Made by a program: the position numbers and the translations under genes. 64,000 bases of DNA, from assembly GCA_030015575.1 (NCBI GenBank), contig JASDDO010000026.1, positions 70,581,433 to 70,645,432 on the forward strand. Direction: 5' to 3'. Numbering within the stretch: position 1 is the stretch's first letter; each line of letters opens with the position of its first letter. Source of the stretch: Agapanthus africanus (Eukaryota; Streptophyta; Magnoliopsida; Asparagales; Amaryllidaceae). Of this stretch, positions 33,849 to 44,339 are shown piece after piece. Under the pieces are notes generated by a model. That model saw only the letters and a list, made by a program, of their open reading frames with translations. It did no database searches and was not told the DNA's origin.

Positions 33849-34697
33849 CTGATCATGACATTAATAAACGCCAGAGTGAAGCCAGGAGAGACCTGGGTTC
33901 AGTACGCAATTCGATGGCGGACCCTCTGGTCAAAATGCGAACAACGCATAGAAGAAGCTCCTGCCGTGTGTATGTTCGTCGGGACCCTTGATCCTCAGGC
34001 AACTATATCCCAATTTATGATGTTCTTCAAGCCGACCACCTTCCATGCCTTGATTGACAAGCTGGCCTAAATGGGCCATAGGCCGTATCCTTCAAAAACG
34101 GATCTCCGGAATGAAAAGGGCAAAGGGAAAGCGACCTTCGTTGCCAAAGCTTAAAAACAACCGAGTGATCCGAAACCAGTTGCTAGCCAAAGCAACAAAC
34201 CGCGATCCCTCGAAGAGAAGTTGAGATGTCCTTACTCGTTTTCCCAGGATAAAACAAGGAGACTGTTCGAACTGGCAGTGCACAACAGGCTCATCACTCT
34301 GCCGGATCCGAGACGCCCGTTGCAGCCTGGTGATGTCAACAGTCCTAACTACTGCCCTTACCACAGAATAATGAGCCACCCGATTGAAGATTTTTACATC
34401 TTCAAGAATTGGGTTGAGGACCAGTACCAACTAGGTAAATTCGCGCTGTCCGAAAACTGGAAGGTAAACTCGCCTCAGCAGCACTCTCCTAAAAAGGTGG
34501 ACACGCCAGGGGTATCTTGTTCATTTATAAAAGAAGCTCCATGGGAAATTGTCCTTTCATCTAAAACCAAAAGAATGCTGAAAGATCTTCAAGCATGCAC
34601 GGCAATCAGATGGAAAAGCACGTTGGTGCCCGAGATCATTGAGGGGATGCTTAAACTATGTTTGGCACCAAACGCCGGTAACAATGGGCAAAACAAC

Positions 34698-35530
34698 TAG
34701 GTTAAGTCTTTAAAGTCTTCGAAAGGAAAGAAGAAGACCAAGAAGCCGGCGCAGATTAACGACAAGCGCACGGATCTACAAAAGTACATCGACGCGCTGG
34801 AAGAATACAACCAAAAGGCACGGACCCCAGTCACACTTGAAGAATTCCTCAAGCATAATCATGAGAACGGAGAAAATGACAATGATGAGGGGAACGACTC
34901 GTCAGAAGAACCGGAGGAGTATGTAGCGAGTTGCCACATGGCCTCCCACTTGTCGTTAAGAGACGAAGAAGCTTCCTAGGCATCGGAGAGCAACATAGAG
35001 AAACTGGGGGCAGATCCAGAACCAAAATCTCTGGAACCGTCAGATGACCCGATAGACAAGCTGCTGAAGGAAGCCCTCCAGAGGAGCAAAGCTGACCGAG
35101 GAGGTGAAACAGCCATATACAAAAAGGCCAAGCGTCGGCGTCAAGCTGAAGAAGCCCCGGTAATGAGAAGTCATAAAGTACCCTAACTGGATCAAAGCGC
35201 ACCTGCCACCAGCAAGAGCAGAATCAAGGTAGGGAAGCAGTTAGCCAAAGCTCTGTCAATGGGAATGAAGCTGCCACCTTTCGAAGGAAATACTCCCGGG
35301 AGTACGTGCCTTGACGAAGCGGGCGTACATCCGAACTACTGCTTGTACCATCGGAGGATCGCATACCCTACCGAAGAGTGCAATGCCTTCAAGAAGTAAT
35401 GGTGGGGATACATTGCCCACCGACAACACTTCAAACAGATGAAGCGCAAAGCTTGTCGGGAACAGAGAAGCATGATAGACGAGCATAAAGGAATAGCTGG
35501 TAACTGTCATATGGTTGATGTCATCCCAAT
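34698..35530 (+). pseudogene. T1 gag-protease connecting region with second CHHC-like module
   Basis: Decayed coding with acidic and lysine-rich stretches. Near 35334-35400 it reads YCLYHRRIAYPTEECNAFKK, a second copy of the module seen at 34348 (first) and 37662 (third), with one His changed to Tyr. Stops occur at about 34979, 35185 and 35399. Confidence 0.7.
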
Positions 35531-36717
35531 TTGATGTCAAAAGGGAAGTCTCAGGTTCTTACCTTCGGGAGCGATTCGGACGAAGAAATGGCCCTTGGCC
35601 CTCTCTTCAAGGAATCCACCTCTGGAAAAGAAGAAGAGGTGAAGAATTGCGAGAACATTCAGCTGTGTAATCGTACGTTTCCTGAGAAGAATCTCAGACC
35701 CTCAAACAAAGGTTCGGGTAAGAGAGACAAGGGGAAGGAAAAAGTCCCTGAGGAAATTGCTCTTGATGACGGAGTCGTCAAAGAGCTTACAGCTAAGGAC
35801 CTGCCTAAGAAAAAAAGATGGATTACAATGTCCTGGCACACCTGAGGAAGATACCCTCGCAACTGAGCGTACCAAATGCTCTCCTCCTGTCCAAAGAAGT
35901 ACGAGATTCTCTAATCAAGACACTGCAAGAGCCTGATCAGTTCCAAGCTTTCTTTGCGGAAGAAAAGATGAAAGACGGGCTGGAAGAAGTTCACATAGCG
36001 GACATCACATTCAGCGATGAAGATCTCCTCCTTGGAACATGCGAGCACAACCGTCCTCTGTATGTCACTGGGTACTACCATGACATCAAGATAGGGAAGA
36101 TCCTGGTCGACAACGGGTCCTCCATCAACCTTCTCAACATGAAGGTGCTAAAGGAGATCTGCATGAATGTTCAACACCTCGCTCGGGAAAAAATTACTAT
36201 CTTCAGGTTTGACTCGCAGTCATCACGGATGCTTGGATCTATAATATTGATATTACGCTTCGGGATGCTCGTCACTGACATCAAGTTTCACGTCATCGAC
36301 CCTAAGACTTGCTACAATGCTTTGCTCGGCCGGCTTTGGTTACACGAGTACAACATCATCCCTTCTGCACAACATCAGTGTATGAAATACTTCAAAGACG
36401 GCCTTGAGTACACAGTTACAGGGGAGCTAAACCCATTCTCCATAAATGAAGTCCGCAAGTATGAAGACGCTAAGTACTTCCTACCAGACTTCGAAGACAT
36501 GGAAAGATGTCGTAAATCGGAGAATAAACCGAAAGTCATCACCACCATCCCGATCTTTGGGAGGGATACCGAAGATGATGAAGAGATGGTCTTCTCGGAG
36601 CAACCACAAGGCAGCGGGCAAGGACCATCTACGCCTATTTTGGTCTTCGGTAGCGACTCTGAAGATGAAGTCAACACAGTATTCCCTGTTCGTCCATCAA
36701 TACAAACCTTCATTTGA
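35531..36717 (+). pseudogene. pol: T1 protease region
   Basis: Two overlapping open pieces (35531-35845 and 35818-36717) are joined by a frameshift. The second (299 codons) carries the Tat/Ogre protease region: NVLAHLRKIPSQLSVPNALL, RPLYVTGYY, the active-site block ILVDNGSSINLL (36109-36123 encodes DNGSS), FHVIDPKTCYNALLGRLWLH and HQCMKYF. The Asp of the active site is kept, where many relatives have DGGS. It cleaves the polyprotein in the particle. Acidic FGSDSEDE repeats flank the domain. Confidence 0.88.
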
Positions 36718-38032
36718 GCTGATCAGAGCTTGCAAATAACCATGGTTCCGCAGCACCATTATAGAGAACTTGACGCGCTCGACACATACGGTGTGTAAGA
36801 GCTGCAAACCTTCTACGTTCCTCCTAGACTAAGAAGTGAAAAGGCGATCCTCTTCTACCAATCCACGGAGACTAAACTGGAAAAAGAAGTCTGGCATGGT
36901 GCCGATTCTGCACTCGATAGCCTCCAACCAATCTGTCTGCCCAGATATTACGCAGAGGGATTGAAAAGGCTATTAAGATGCCAAGGCATACCCTTCAAAC
37001 AGACCGCTCGACAAGCCCAGTTCTATAACAAGATTTGGGACATTCCCGGAACTTAGCAAAAAATGCCCAACGAGAGGATGGAGATGACTGGGTTTGGATA
37101 CGTTTGGTCCAAGAAACGGGAACGATACCATGGTTTCCATGTCATAAATAACTCCGGTGGAGAAGTGAATGCATTTCCAGATAGCGCTGACATCGAACCA
37201 GAGCGAGATCCTACCATAGGAATACCAAGCCCGTCATTCAAAGAACAGATTGACAAGCTAATAAGAGAAGTAGGCCAAAAGGTCCGGGATGACCACAGCC
37301 GCAAAATGGCCATTTACGAAAAAGCCAGGACGTAACGTATCATTCAGCAGGCTACGGAGGATGACGATCCCCTTCACCCTCAACCCGCTGTGTGCTCTCG
37401 TGACAAGGAAAAAGTCCAACGCAAAAGCACTACAAGATCAAGAATGGGAGTGGCGTTCAAAAACGGCAAAGCGGATCCAAGAAACCACGCGAGCAAGAAA
37501 AAGTCTGCTGGAATCCGTCTTTCATGAAAAAGATGGGTCAGGAATACTCGTTCTCTCAAGACAAGACAAGGAAAATATTCAACCTTGTCATAAAACATCA
37601 AATGATGACACTCCCGGAATCTCGGCACCCTGAGCAAATAAACGAAGTCCATCACCCGGCTTATTGCTCCTACCATCGAGCAATAGGACATCCTCTGGAA
37701 GATTGCTTCACCTTCAAAGACTGGGTTGAAGACCGGTATCAGTAAGGCAGGTTTACTCTATCCGAAAGTTGGAGGGTAATCTTACCATGAAAGCATGAGC
37801 CAAAAGCAACCTACACTGTGAAGGGAAGTTCAGATCAACATTGAAGTTGGAAACGGGCTCGTACTTGCCACATGATAACATTCTCAAAGGAAGGAGAGCA
37901 TGAGAATGTAGACGACCTCTCCCAGTGTTTCGCAAATGAAGATGAGGACGAGGTGATCTCAAAATTTCCACCGACTCCAAAAGAGCTAGAAGATGAGATA
38001 CACATACGGCGGACAATCTAACGAAAATCGAC
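36718..38032 (+). pseudogene. T1 protease-RT linker with third CHHC-like module
   Basis: Open pieces at 37063-37335 and 37524-37745. The second contains YSFSQDKTRKIFNL and YCSYHRAIGHPLEDCFTFKDWVEDRYQ, an intact C-x2-H-x4-H-x4-C module. It closely repeats the gag C-terminus at 34221-34440. Between the pieces the frame is broken. No known enzymatic motif is visible. Confidence 0.75.
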
Positions 38033-38952
38033 TTGGGGACGACAAATGATCCGAGACCAACGTTCATTAGTGAGTTGTTGTCTGAAAAACAGGTGGTTAC
38101 ACTAAAAGACGTGTTTATGCAGTATAAAGACTGCTTCGCATGGAACTATTCCGAGATGCCGGGACTAGATCCAGAAATAGCTGTGCATAAACTGGCGATA
38201 TCGCCGGACGTTAAGCCAGTCAAACAGGCGCCATGAATAATGCGGTCGAACTCAAGATGAGCATCAATGCCGAAGTCAAGAAGCTAATCGACTCCGGATT
38301 CATCCAACAAGTTCAATATCCTTACTGGATCGCCAATATTATCCTAGTGATAAATAAGAATGGGACAGTACATATATGCGTGGACTTTCGGGACCTCAAC
38401 AAAGCTTTCCCGAAGGATGACTTCTCAGTACCTGTTACCGAGCTGATGATCGATAACGCGTCCACTCACTAGGTCTTCTCCTTCATGGATGGATCTTCAG
38501 GCTACAATCAAATAAAAATGCATCCTGAAGACCGAAAGCATACTGCCTTCCGAACTCCGCTAGGCATATTCTGCTATAAGGTGATGCCCTTCGGCTTGAA
38601 GAATGCTGGCGCTATCTACCAGAGGGCCATGACAAAGATCTTTGATGACCTCATACACGAGATTGTCGAATGTTATATTAACGATCTCATGGTGAAAAGC
38701 AAATCGTATAAGGAGCACTGGGAGCATTTGAAAATAGTGTTCCAATGTCTTCGGAAATATAACCTGAAGATGAACCCTCTAAAATGCGTGTTTGGAGTCT
38801 CCTCAGGCAAATTCCTGGGATTTATCATACGAAATCGAGGCATCGAAATAGACCCATCAAAGATCAAGGCGATTATGGAAATTCCCTCGCCAAAACTCTC
38901 AAACAATTGCGGTCTCTCAAAGGGAAGCTCGCGTATATCCGGCGGTTCATAG
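38033..38952 (+). pseudogene. pol: T1 reverse transcriptase (YIND variant)
   Basis: Pieces: 38033-38236 (FAWNYSEMPGLDPEIAVHKL), 38233-38472 (IQQVQYPYWIANIILV...VDFRDLNKAFPKDDF) and 38485-38952 (FMDGSSGYNQIKM, FCYKVMPFGLKNAGAIYQRAM, YINDLMVKS, KCVFGV, GKFLGFI). A frameshift lies near 38230 and an in-frame stop at 38470-38472. The catalytic YxDD box at 38674-38685 reads YIND, so the first of the paired aspartates is Asn and the enzyme would be dead even if the frame were intact. Confidence 0.92.
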
Positions 38953-39400
38953 CCAACCTCTCCAGTAAATGTCGTCCCTACAGCCATCTAATGAAGAAGG
39001 GTACCCTGTTCATTTGGGATCGTAAATTTCAAAGTGCACTGGACGAAATCAAACAATATCTGCAGAACCCGCCAGTAATGACCGCTCCGGTTAAGGGAAA
39101 GCCCCTCATCCTATACATAACAGCCCTTGAAAGTTCTTTAGACACACTATGGGCACAGGAAAAAGACCAGCGAAAAGAGAGAGCTCTCTACTATTTGAGT
39201 CGAGTTCTTCTGGGGGCAGAAAACAACTACTCCCTATTGAAAAGCACTGCCTGGCACTGCTCTTCGCGATAACGAAGCTTCGGCATTATGCCTTGGCACA
39301 TGAAGTCCATCTCGTATCAAAAGTGGATCCTCTCAAATATTTGATGTCAAGAGACATACTAACGGGAAGGCTGGCCAAATGGGCTTTCTCTTGATGGAGT
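38870..39400 (+). pseudogene. pol: T1 first RNase H (retroviral-type)
   Basis: Two frames: LKQLRSLKGKLAYIRRFIANLS...FIWDRKFQSALDEIKQYL...PLILYITALESSLDTLWAQE (to 39272), then IEKHCLALLFAITKLRHYALAHEVHLVSKVDPLKYLMSR and GRLAKWAF (to 39394). This is the usual gypsy RT-connection plus RNase H. It continues into the second RNase H through VIADFLAEYP. Confidence 0.85.
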
Positions 39401-40130
39401 TCTCGATAATATATCGACCCTTCAAGGTGGTAAAAGGCCAGGTTATCGCCGACTTTCTCGCTGAGTATCCGATACCGGCTGATTCTTCCTTAAATTGCGA
39501 ATTGCCAGATGGACATGCATTCGATGCAATCGAAGGGAAGACGGAAGGAAATAATTCCCGATGGGAACTATACTTCAACGGGGCATCTTCCATGAAGAAG
39601 CGAAAGAAAAACACCCCCATAATCAAAGCTAGGGTAGGCCTTATCCTCGTGACTCCACAAAAAGGGATAATGTGTTTCGCCCTATCCTTAACGGTGCCGA
39701 GAAAAAACAATGAAGCGGAATATGAAGCTTTGATAGCAGGTCTTGAGATTGCTATTAACATAGGCATCGAAAACCTCCTCATATATGGAGACTCCCAGCT
39801 GGTCATTAGCCAAGTAAATGGTGACTATCAGACGTGCAAGCCGGAGTTGATAAAATACGGCGAAAGAGTGCAGCAACTACTGACACAAATTCCCTCCTAT
39901 ATCTTGGAAAGCATACCGCATGCGAAAAATAGCAAGGCGGATGCGCTAGCCAAGCTTGCTAAGGAGCTGGCCGACGAAAACCTCGATGATGTAAGGATCA
40001 TTGTGCAAAGCCACCGGATTCTCACGCCAGCAGAAATATCTATGGAGTCATCTGAAGAAGAGGAAGCTACCAAACAAGCGGATTTCCAAGTAGGGGACGA
40101 AGAAAAGGCTAAGGATTGGAGAGAAGTCTT
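39379..40130 (+). pseudogene. pol: T1 second RNase H (archaeal-type, Tat signature)
   Basis: The open frame from 39379 reads VIADFLAEYP, then WELYFNGASS, then NNEAEYEALIAGLEIAINIGI, YGDSQLVISQVNGDY and HAKNSKADALAKLA. This is the second RNase H that marks the Tat clade of Ty3/gypsy elements. Glu and the later Asp residues are present, but the first catalytic Asp (normally YFDG) is Asn. The frame then runs directly into integrase. Confidence 0.9.
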
Positions 40131-41367
40131 CATAGACTACTTTAAATCCCATCGAACACCCGAAGACGCGTCGTCAAGACATCAGCTCATGAAGCGAGCC
40201 CTTTCTTTCGCCTTCGTCAACGATACTCTTTATAAGAAATCATTCGACTGTCTGTGGCTAAGGTGCCTGGGATCGAAAGAAGCAAGGAGAGTCGTCCAAG
40301 AAACTCATGACGGACTCTGCGGTTCTCATCAAGCCGGGCCAAAGATGAAGTTGAAGATCAAAAGAATGAGTTACTATTGGCCCACAATGATTCAGGACTG
40401 CCTCGAATATGCGAAGTAGTGTCACTCGTGCCAAATTCAAGGGGACTTCATCCACCAGCATACAAATCCACTACACCCAACGATACCCAGTTGGTCGTTC
40501 GAAATGTGTAGAACCGATATAATCAGGCCTATCGAGCCAGCATCGTCTAAGGGACATCGGTTCATATTAGCAACGACCGATTACTTCTCTAAGTGGGAAG
40601 AAGCAGTGCCACTAAAGGATGTGAAAATGGAGAACATCCTCCATTTCTTCAAGACACATGTCATCTACCGGTTCGGCACTCCGCGACGGATCATCTCGGA
40701 TAATGGGCCGGCCTACAGAAGCCATAAGATCAGCTATTTTGCACAGCAACATAATATAGAGTGGAGATACTCTTTAGTCTATAATTCCCGAGCTAACGGT
40801 CTAGCTGAGGCTTTCAACAAGACCTTGACGAAGATCATAAAGAAGACTGTATCCAGAAATAGGAAGGACTGGCATAAGAGATTGCATGAAGCTCTCTGGG
40901 CGTATCGAACCACGTTCAAAATGGCCACAAACACAATACCATTCGCACTGGTATTCGGCATGGAAGCAGTACTTCCTTTGGAGATAGTGCTAACCTCTCT
41001 ACAAGTAGCAGTTCGATACGAGCTGACGGATGAAGAAAATGCCTATCTTCGACTTGAGGAGCTCGATGCCCTCGATGAAACTCGTCTCATGGCGCAGCAA
41101 AACCTGGAAGCTTACAAAGCAAGGATGACGTGCTCATACAAAAGATTGACTAGGCCGAGAACATTCCGCCAAGGCGAATACGTGCTAGTCGTAAAAATAC
41201 CTATGATCCCCAATCGTGCCAAACGGGGGAAATTCGAGCCAAACTATGAGGGTCCATATATCATAGACAAGGTTTACCAAGATGGGGCCTACTTGCTCAT
41301 GGATATTCAAGGCGAAAGATCCTTACGGCCAATAAACGTCCGGTTCCTTAAGAAATACTACGCTTAG
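40131..41367 (+). pseudogene. pol: T1 integrase (one in-frame stop)
   Basis: Same reading frame as the second RNase H, with a TAG at 40417-40419 inside the zinc-binding domain (HDGLCGSHQAG...YYWPTM...CHSCQ). The core is complete: Asp at 40579 (TTDYFSKW), Asp at 40699 (ISDNGP) and Glu at 40807 (GLAEAFNKT), a D,D-35-E arrangement. Then come the GPY/F-like C-terminal block (FEPNYEGPYIIDKVYQDGAYLL) and the end VRFLKKYYA at 41367. This is the best-preserved domain of T1. No chromodomain follows, as expected for Tat. Confidence 0.93.
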
Positions 41368-41577
41368 CAAATCACGGCTCAGGTTAATGATGGACGGCGA
41401 CGCTCATGTCCGCTCGCTGTCTTCCTGAGTCCAAACCCTATAAGTAGTATCTGGAAAAACTTCGCCTCGAAGCTTCTTGGACCGAAATGTCCCTAAACTT
41501 GCACTCTTCGCCTTAAACATGGCGATATCTTTTCCTAGGATCTGTGTTGCAATCAAAGCTCCCACGGCGCAAAAAAA

Positions 41578-41812
41578 GGTACGTCCACAAGTGAAATGGG
41601 CACGGATGAAAACCCGAAAGAGCGCTGTGAGTAAAAACAACATGACTACCGGTGAGCTTGTGAAAACCTAAAAGGGCGCAATCTCGCTTTTTAAAAAAAT
41701 GGCATGTCCACAAGCGAAATGAGCGCGGATGAAAACCCGAAAGGGCGCCGTGAGTAAAAACAACAGGACTACCGGCGAGTTTGTGAAAACCCGAAAGGGC
41801 GCAATCTCGTTA
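41578..41812 (+). repeat. Tandem pair, about 125 bp
   Basis: Two copies beginning YGTCCACAAGYGAAATG at 41581 and 41705. Each contains GATGAAAACCCGAAAG, GTGAGTAAAAACAACA and GGGCGCAATCTCG. Confidence 0.88.
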
Positions 41813-41820
41813 AAATAAAG

Positions 41821-42000
41821 ACACCTGCAAGGTCCTCTCGACTTTGTGAGGAGAAAATGCCTGCGTGAGATCCTTACGACTCACAAGGGAGCAATACACT
41901 AAGGGATCCCCACGATTCCTAAGGAGAAATTTCACTTACGAGATCCTCACAACTCATAAGGAGAATCTCCCCCTATGAGACCCTCACGGCTCATGGGATT
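41821..42000 (+). repeat. Palindromic unit array 1 (5 units)
   Basis: Units of about 37 bp: a stem half such as CTTACGAG or CCTATGAG, a constant loop close to ATCCTCACGA, the complementary half such as CTCATAAG or CTCATGGG, then GAGAAAT-like spacer. Stem halves differ from unit to unit but remain largely complementary. Confidence 0.83.
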
Positions 42001-42159
42001 CAAAAGCCTTAAGATACATGGACTTGAATCTGTTCTTAACCCATTGCACTCCCCAAGTTGCCCTACAAATGGTTCAATATTGACCCTTATATATAATTCA
42101 CGGGCACAAACAAACGGTCCCTCACCAAGTCCTACCAGTGACGAAGAATGTCCTTATGT

Positions 42160-42350
42160 GGTGAACAACACTTATAAGTCCTCTCGACTTGTAAGGAGAA
42201 AACACTCTTGTAAGATCCTTATGACTTGCAATAGAAAATATCACTTAGGAGTCCTCACGACTTTTAGGGAGAACCTATACCTACGAGATCCTCATGACTC
42301 GTAGGGAGAAATACCTTTATGAGACCCTTATGGCTCGTAAAGTCAAAAAG
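42160..42350 (+). repeat. Palindromic unit array 2 (5 units)
   Basis: Stem pairs include CTTATAAG/CTTGTAAG, CCTACGAG/CTCGTAGG (perfect) and CTTTATGAG/CTCGTAAAG. The loops are ATCCTCATGA-like. Homologous to array 1. Confidence 0.85.
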
Positions 42351-42409
42351 CCTTTGTCAACAGGATCCTAACCATGTTTGCTAAGTCACCTTTGTTCAAA
42401 TAGATAAAG

Positions 42410-42770
42410 GCAAGTGATGATTCGCTCCTGGTAATATCCCAGTTGTAGCGATATTGATGCCTAAATCGGTATCGAATTCTAAGTCCTTTCACGGCAAATG
42501 ATGATTCGCTCCTGGCCATATTCCAGTCGCAGCGATGCTGAAGCTAAGATTAGTATCAGATCTCAAGTTCTATACTCGCAATAAAAATAAGCGAGCCAAA
42601 AATGCATATGAAATAGCCGAAATGATAGGGCAACCCGTAATAAAAATTAACAAGCAAAAAATATATGCATATGAAACAGCCAAAATGATGGGGCGACTCG
42701 CAATAAAAAAAAGCGAGTAAAATAATATACATAGCCGAAATGATTGGGCAATCGCAACTTTTGCGATATA
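42410..42770 (+). repeat. Two further short tandem repeats
   Basis: GATGATTCGCTCCTGG...ATYCCAG followed by AGCGATRYTGA occurs at about 42417 and 42500. An AT-rich unit with ATATGAAAYAGCCRAAATGAT occurs about three times between 42576 and 42770. Confidence 0.75.
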
Positions 42771-42948
42771 AAAATCTGAAATGATATAGCATCGCGGAAA
42801 GAAATAAAATGAAATGAAAATTCTGCCCTGCAGGTGTGTCCACATCGACCCCTGTATACAATCCATGGGCACAAACGAAAAGGGAACCATATTTTCCCAC
42901 TAGGCTCCATCAGAAGGAGAGCCAGGTCTCAACGGCAACATCTATAGC

Positions 42949-43190
42949 CTAGAGATCAACAACGGTGTTTCTTCTCACTCCAACAGGATGCAGACGCGAC
43001 GTCAACAAAATGGAGTCATGGCAATGTCTCTAGTTCCAAGCCTCGACGGTTCACCAACAACATAGAGACTATCTCGGAGCCATGGCAAAGTCCCTGATTA
43101 CAAATCTCGACAGTTCACAGACATCCTAGAGATCAACAACGGCGTTTCTTCTTACTTCAGCAGGATGCAGATACGACGTCAACAACCGAA
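42949..43190 (+). repeat. Spaced duplication, about 176 bp apart
   Basis: CCTAGAGATCAACAACGG, then GTTTCTTCT and CAGGATGCAG..ACG, is present at 42949 and 43125. A third partial match (CCAAGCCTCGACGG) occurs at 43037 and 43233. Confidence 0.75.
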
Positions 43191-43689
43191 CCCAGGGTCA
43201 AAACAACAGAGCCATAGAAAAGTCCCTAGTTCCAAGCCTCGACGGATCACTAACAACTAAGAGACAACCTCGACAGTCGTCGCAATATTGCAGACACAAT
43301 GTCAACAAACGAAGCAAAGAAAGATCCCTAGCTTCAGGGACTTGACGACAACTCAAATGAGACCTGAAAGACTATCGAAGATCATCCCACACCAGCGCGG
43401 AGTGGTCATGACTCATCGGGGCTCCCAAACCGAGCCTAACCTCAAGTAAAAAGCAGTATAGAATATCCCTAACGCTTGCTCTTTCGACGGTAATATCACC
43501 CGGAAGATTACTTGAAGACGTCTTGTCCAACCCCCGAAAGGATCAGAGACACGACAGTCGTGGGGCTACCCGATTAGCAAGATCGCATATCGGGGAATAC
43601 ATCGGTCAACGCGACGGTACAACGGAAAAAAAACCCTAGTACCACAGACCCTAACGGACTTCTATTAGTAGACGTTAACTATGATGTTA

Positions 43690-44110
43690 GGACACTCATG
43701 CGAGAACTTCTCGATTTGTCTCGACTCGTAGGGAAAATAATGTTCCTATGAGAACTTATCGACTCGTCTCGACTTGTAGGGAAAAAGCCTTAGGCAACAG
43801 GGATAAGGACCTGTTTTCTAAGCACTGGGGCCCTGCAATTAAGTCCAAGATGGACTATTGCATACTATTCACGGGCCACACTCTTTAAAATCGAATATCA
43901 GAAAGGAGAGAAAAAACCACTTACGAGTCCTTTCGACTTGTAAAAGGGAAAAAATTCTCTTGTGAGATCCTTACGACTCTCAACAGAAAACGCACTTAGG
44001 AGTCCTCACGACCCCTAAGGAGGAAATACACCTACGGGATCCTCTCGACTCGTAGGAAGAAAAATCTTTATGAGACCCTCACAGCTCATAAAGTTGAAAA
44101 GTCTTAAGCG
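43690..44110 (+). repeat. Palindromic unit arrays 3 and 4
   Basis: 43690-43790 holds two longer units ending CTCGTAGGG and CTTGTAGGG. 43915-44110 holds five units with stems such as CCTACGGG/CTCGTAGG and the perfect CTTTATGAG/CTCATAAAG. Both are separated from arrays 1 and 2 by other repeats but built on the same consensus. Confidence 0.82.
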
Positions 44111-44222
44111 GCAGATCTAAACCTGTTTCCTAAGCCATCGCTGCCCTACAAGAAGATCAAGATAGACTATCTACAAGACACATTTGCTAGAGTTACATGC
44201 CAAAATGAAATAAAATATATCT

Positions 44223-44228
44223 TTTATT
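44223..44228 (-). terminator. Poly(A) signal of the antisense gene
   Basis: AATAAA on the minus strand, about 112 bases past the stop at 44340, in an AT-rich stretch. Position and motif suit a plant 3' end. There is no transcript evidence. Confidence 0.5.
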
Positions 44229-44339
44229 CATGAATTCAACTGAATACAAGATATATTTTATAAAGGAATCAAAATGAATACATGTTATTCATAAATCACA
44301 AATTTACAGTCAGTACAAAAAAAGGAGATACAAAGGCGG

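Larger units (their letters stand above)
29362..34697 (+). pseudogene. gag: T1 gag, interrupted by a solo LTR
   Basis: Starts at ATG 29362 (MASSCANCNS). The N-terminal part (29506-29895) has tandem SVFDRL, SVFNRL, SVFARL and SAFDKL motifs. A basic middle follows (30134-30652). The Gag core at 30686-31273 (YPGWYDQIKYPPGYTILKF...GSLAETAFEWYSELP...MELLFTQRFAS) is typical of Tat elements. A solo LTR splits the core after SAS at 31258. The frame resumes at 33849 with LINARVKPGETWVQYAIRW. The C-terminal piece 34221-34700 has a C-x2-H-x4-H module (YCPYHRIMSHPIED, last Cys now Phe). Several stops and frameshifts lie between pieces. Gag would form the particle. Confidence 0.88.
41368..44339 (+). other. 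T1 repeat-rich 3' region after pol
   Basis: About 3 kb with no sense coding. It holds a tandem pair (41578-41812), several arrays of palindromic about 37-bp units (41821-42000, 42160-42350, 43690-43790, 43915-44110), tandem phrases at 42410-42560 and 42576-42770, and an about 176-bp spaced duplication (42949-43190). The right end carries the poly(A) signal of the antisense gene. Small open frames here are by-products of the repeats. Confidence 0.8.

Noticed and set aside
42556..42910. Three overlapping minus-strand frames with hydrophobic residues (membrane protein?)
   Set aside because: They are three frames of the same AT-rich tandem repeat. The hydrophobicity follows from T-rich codons.
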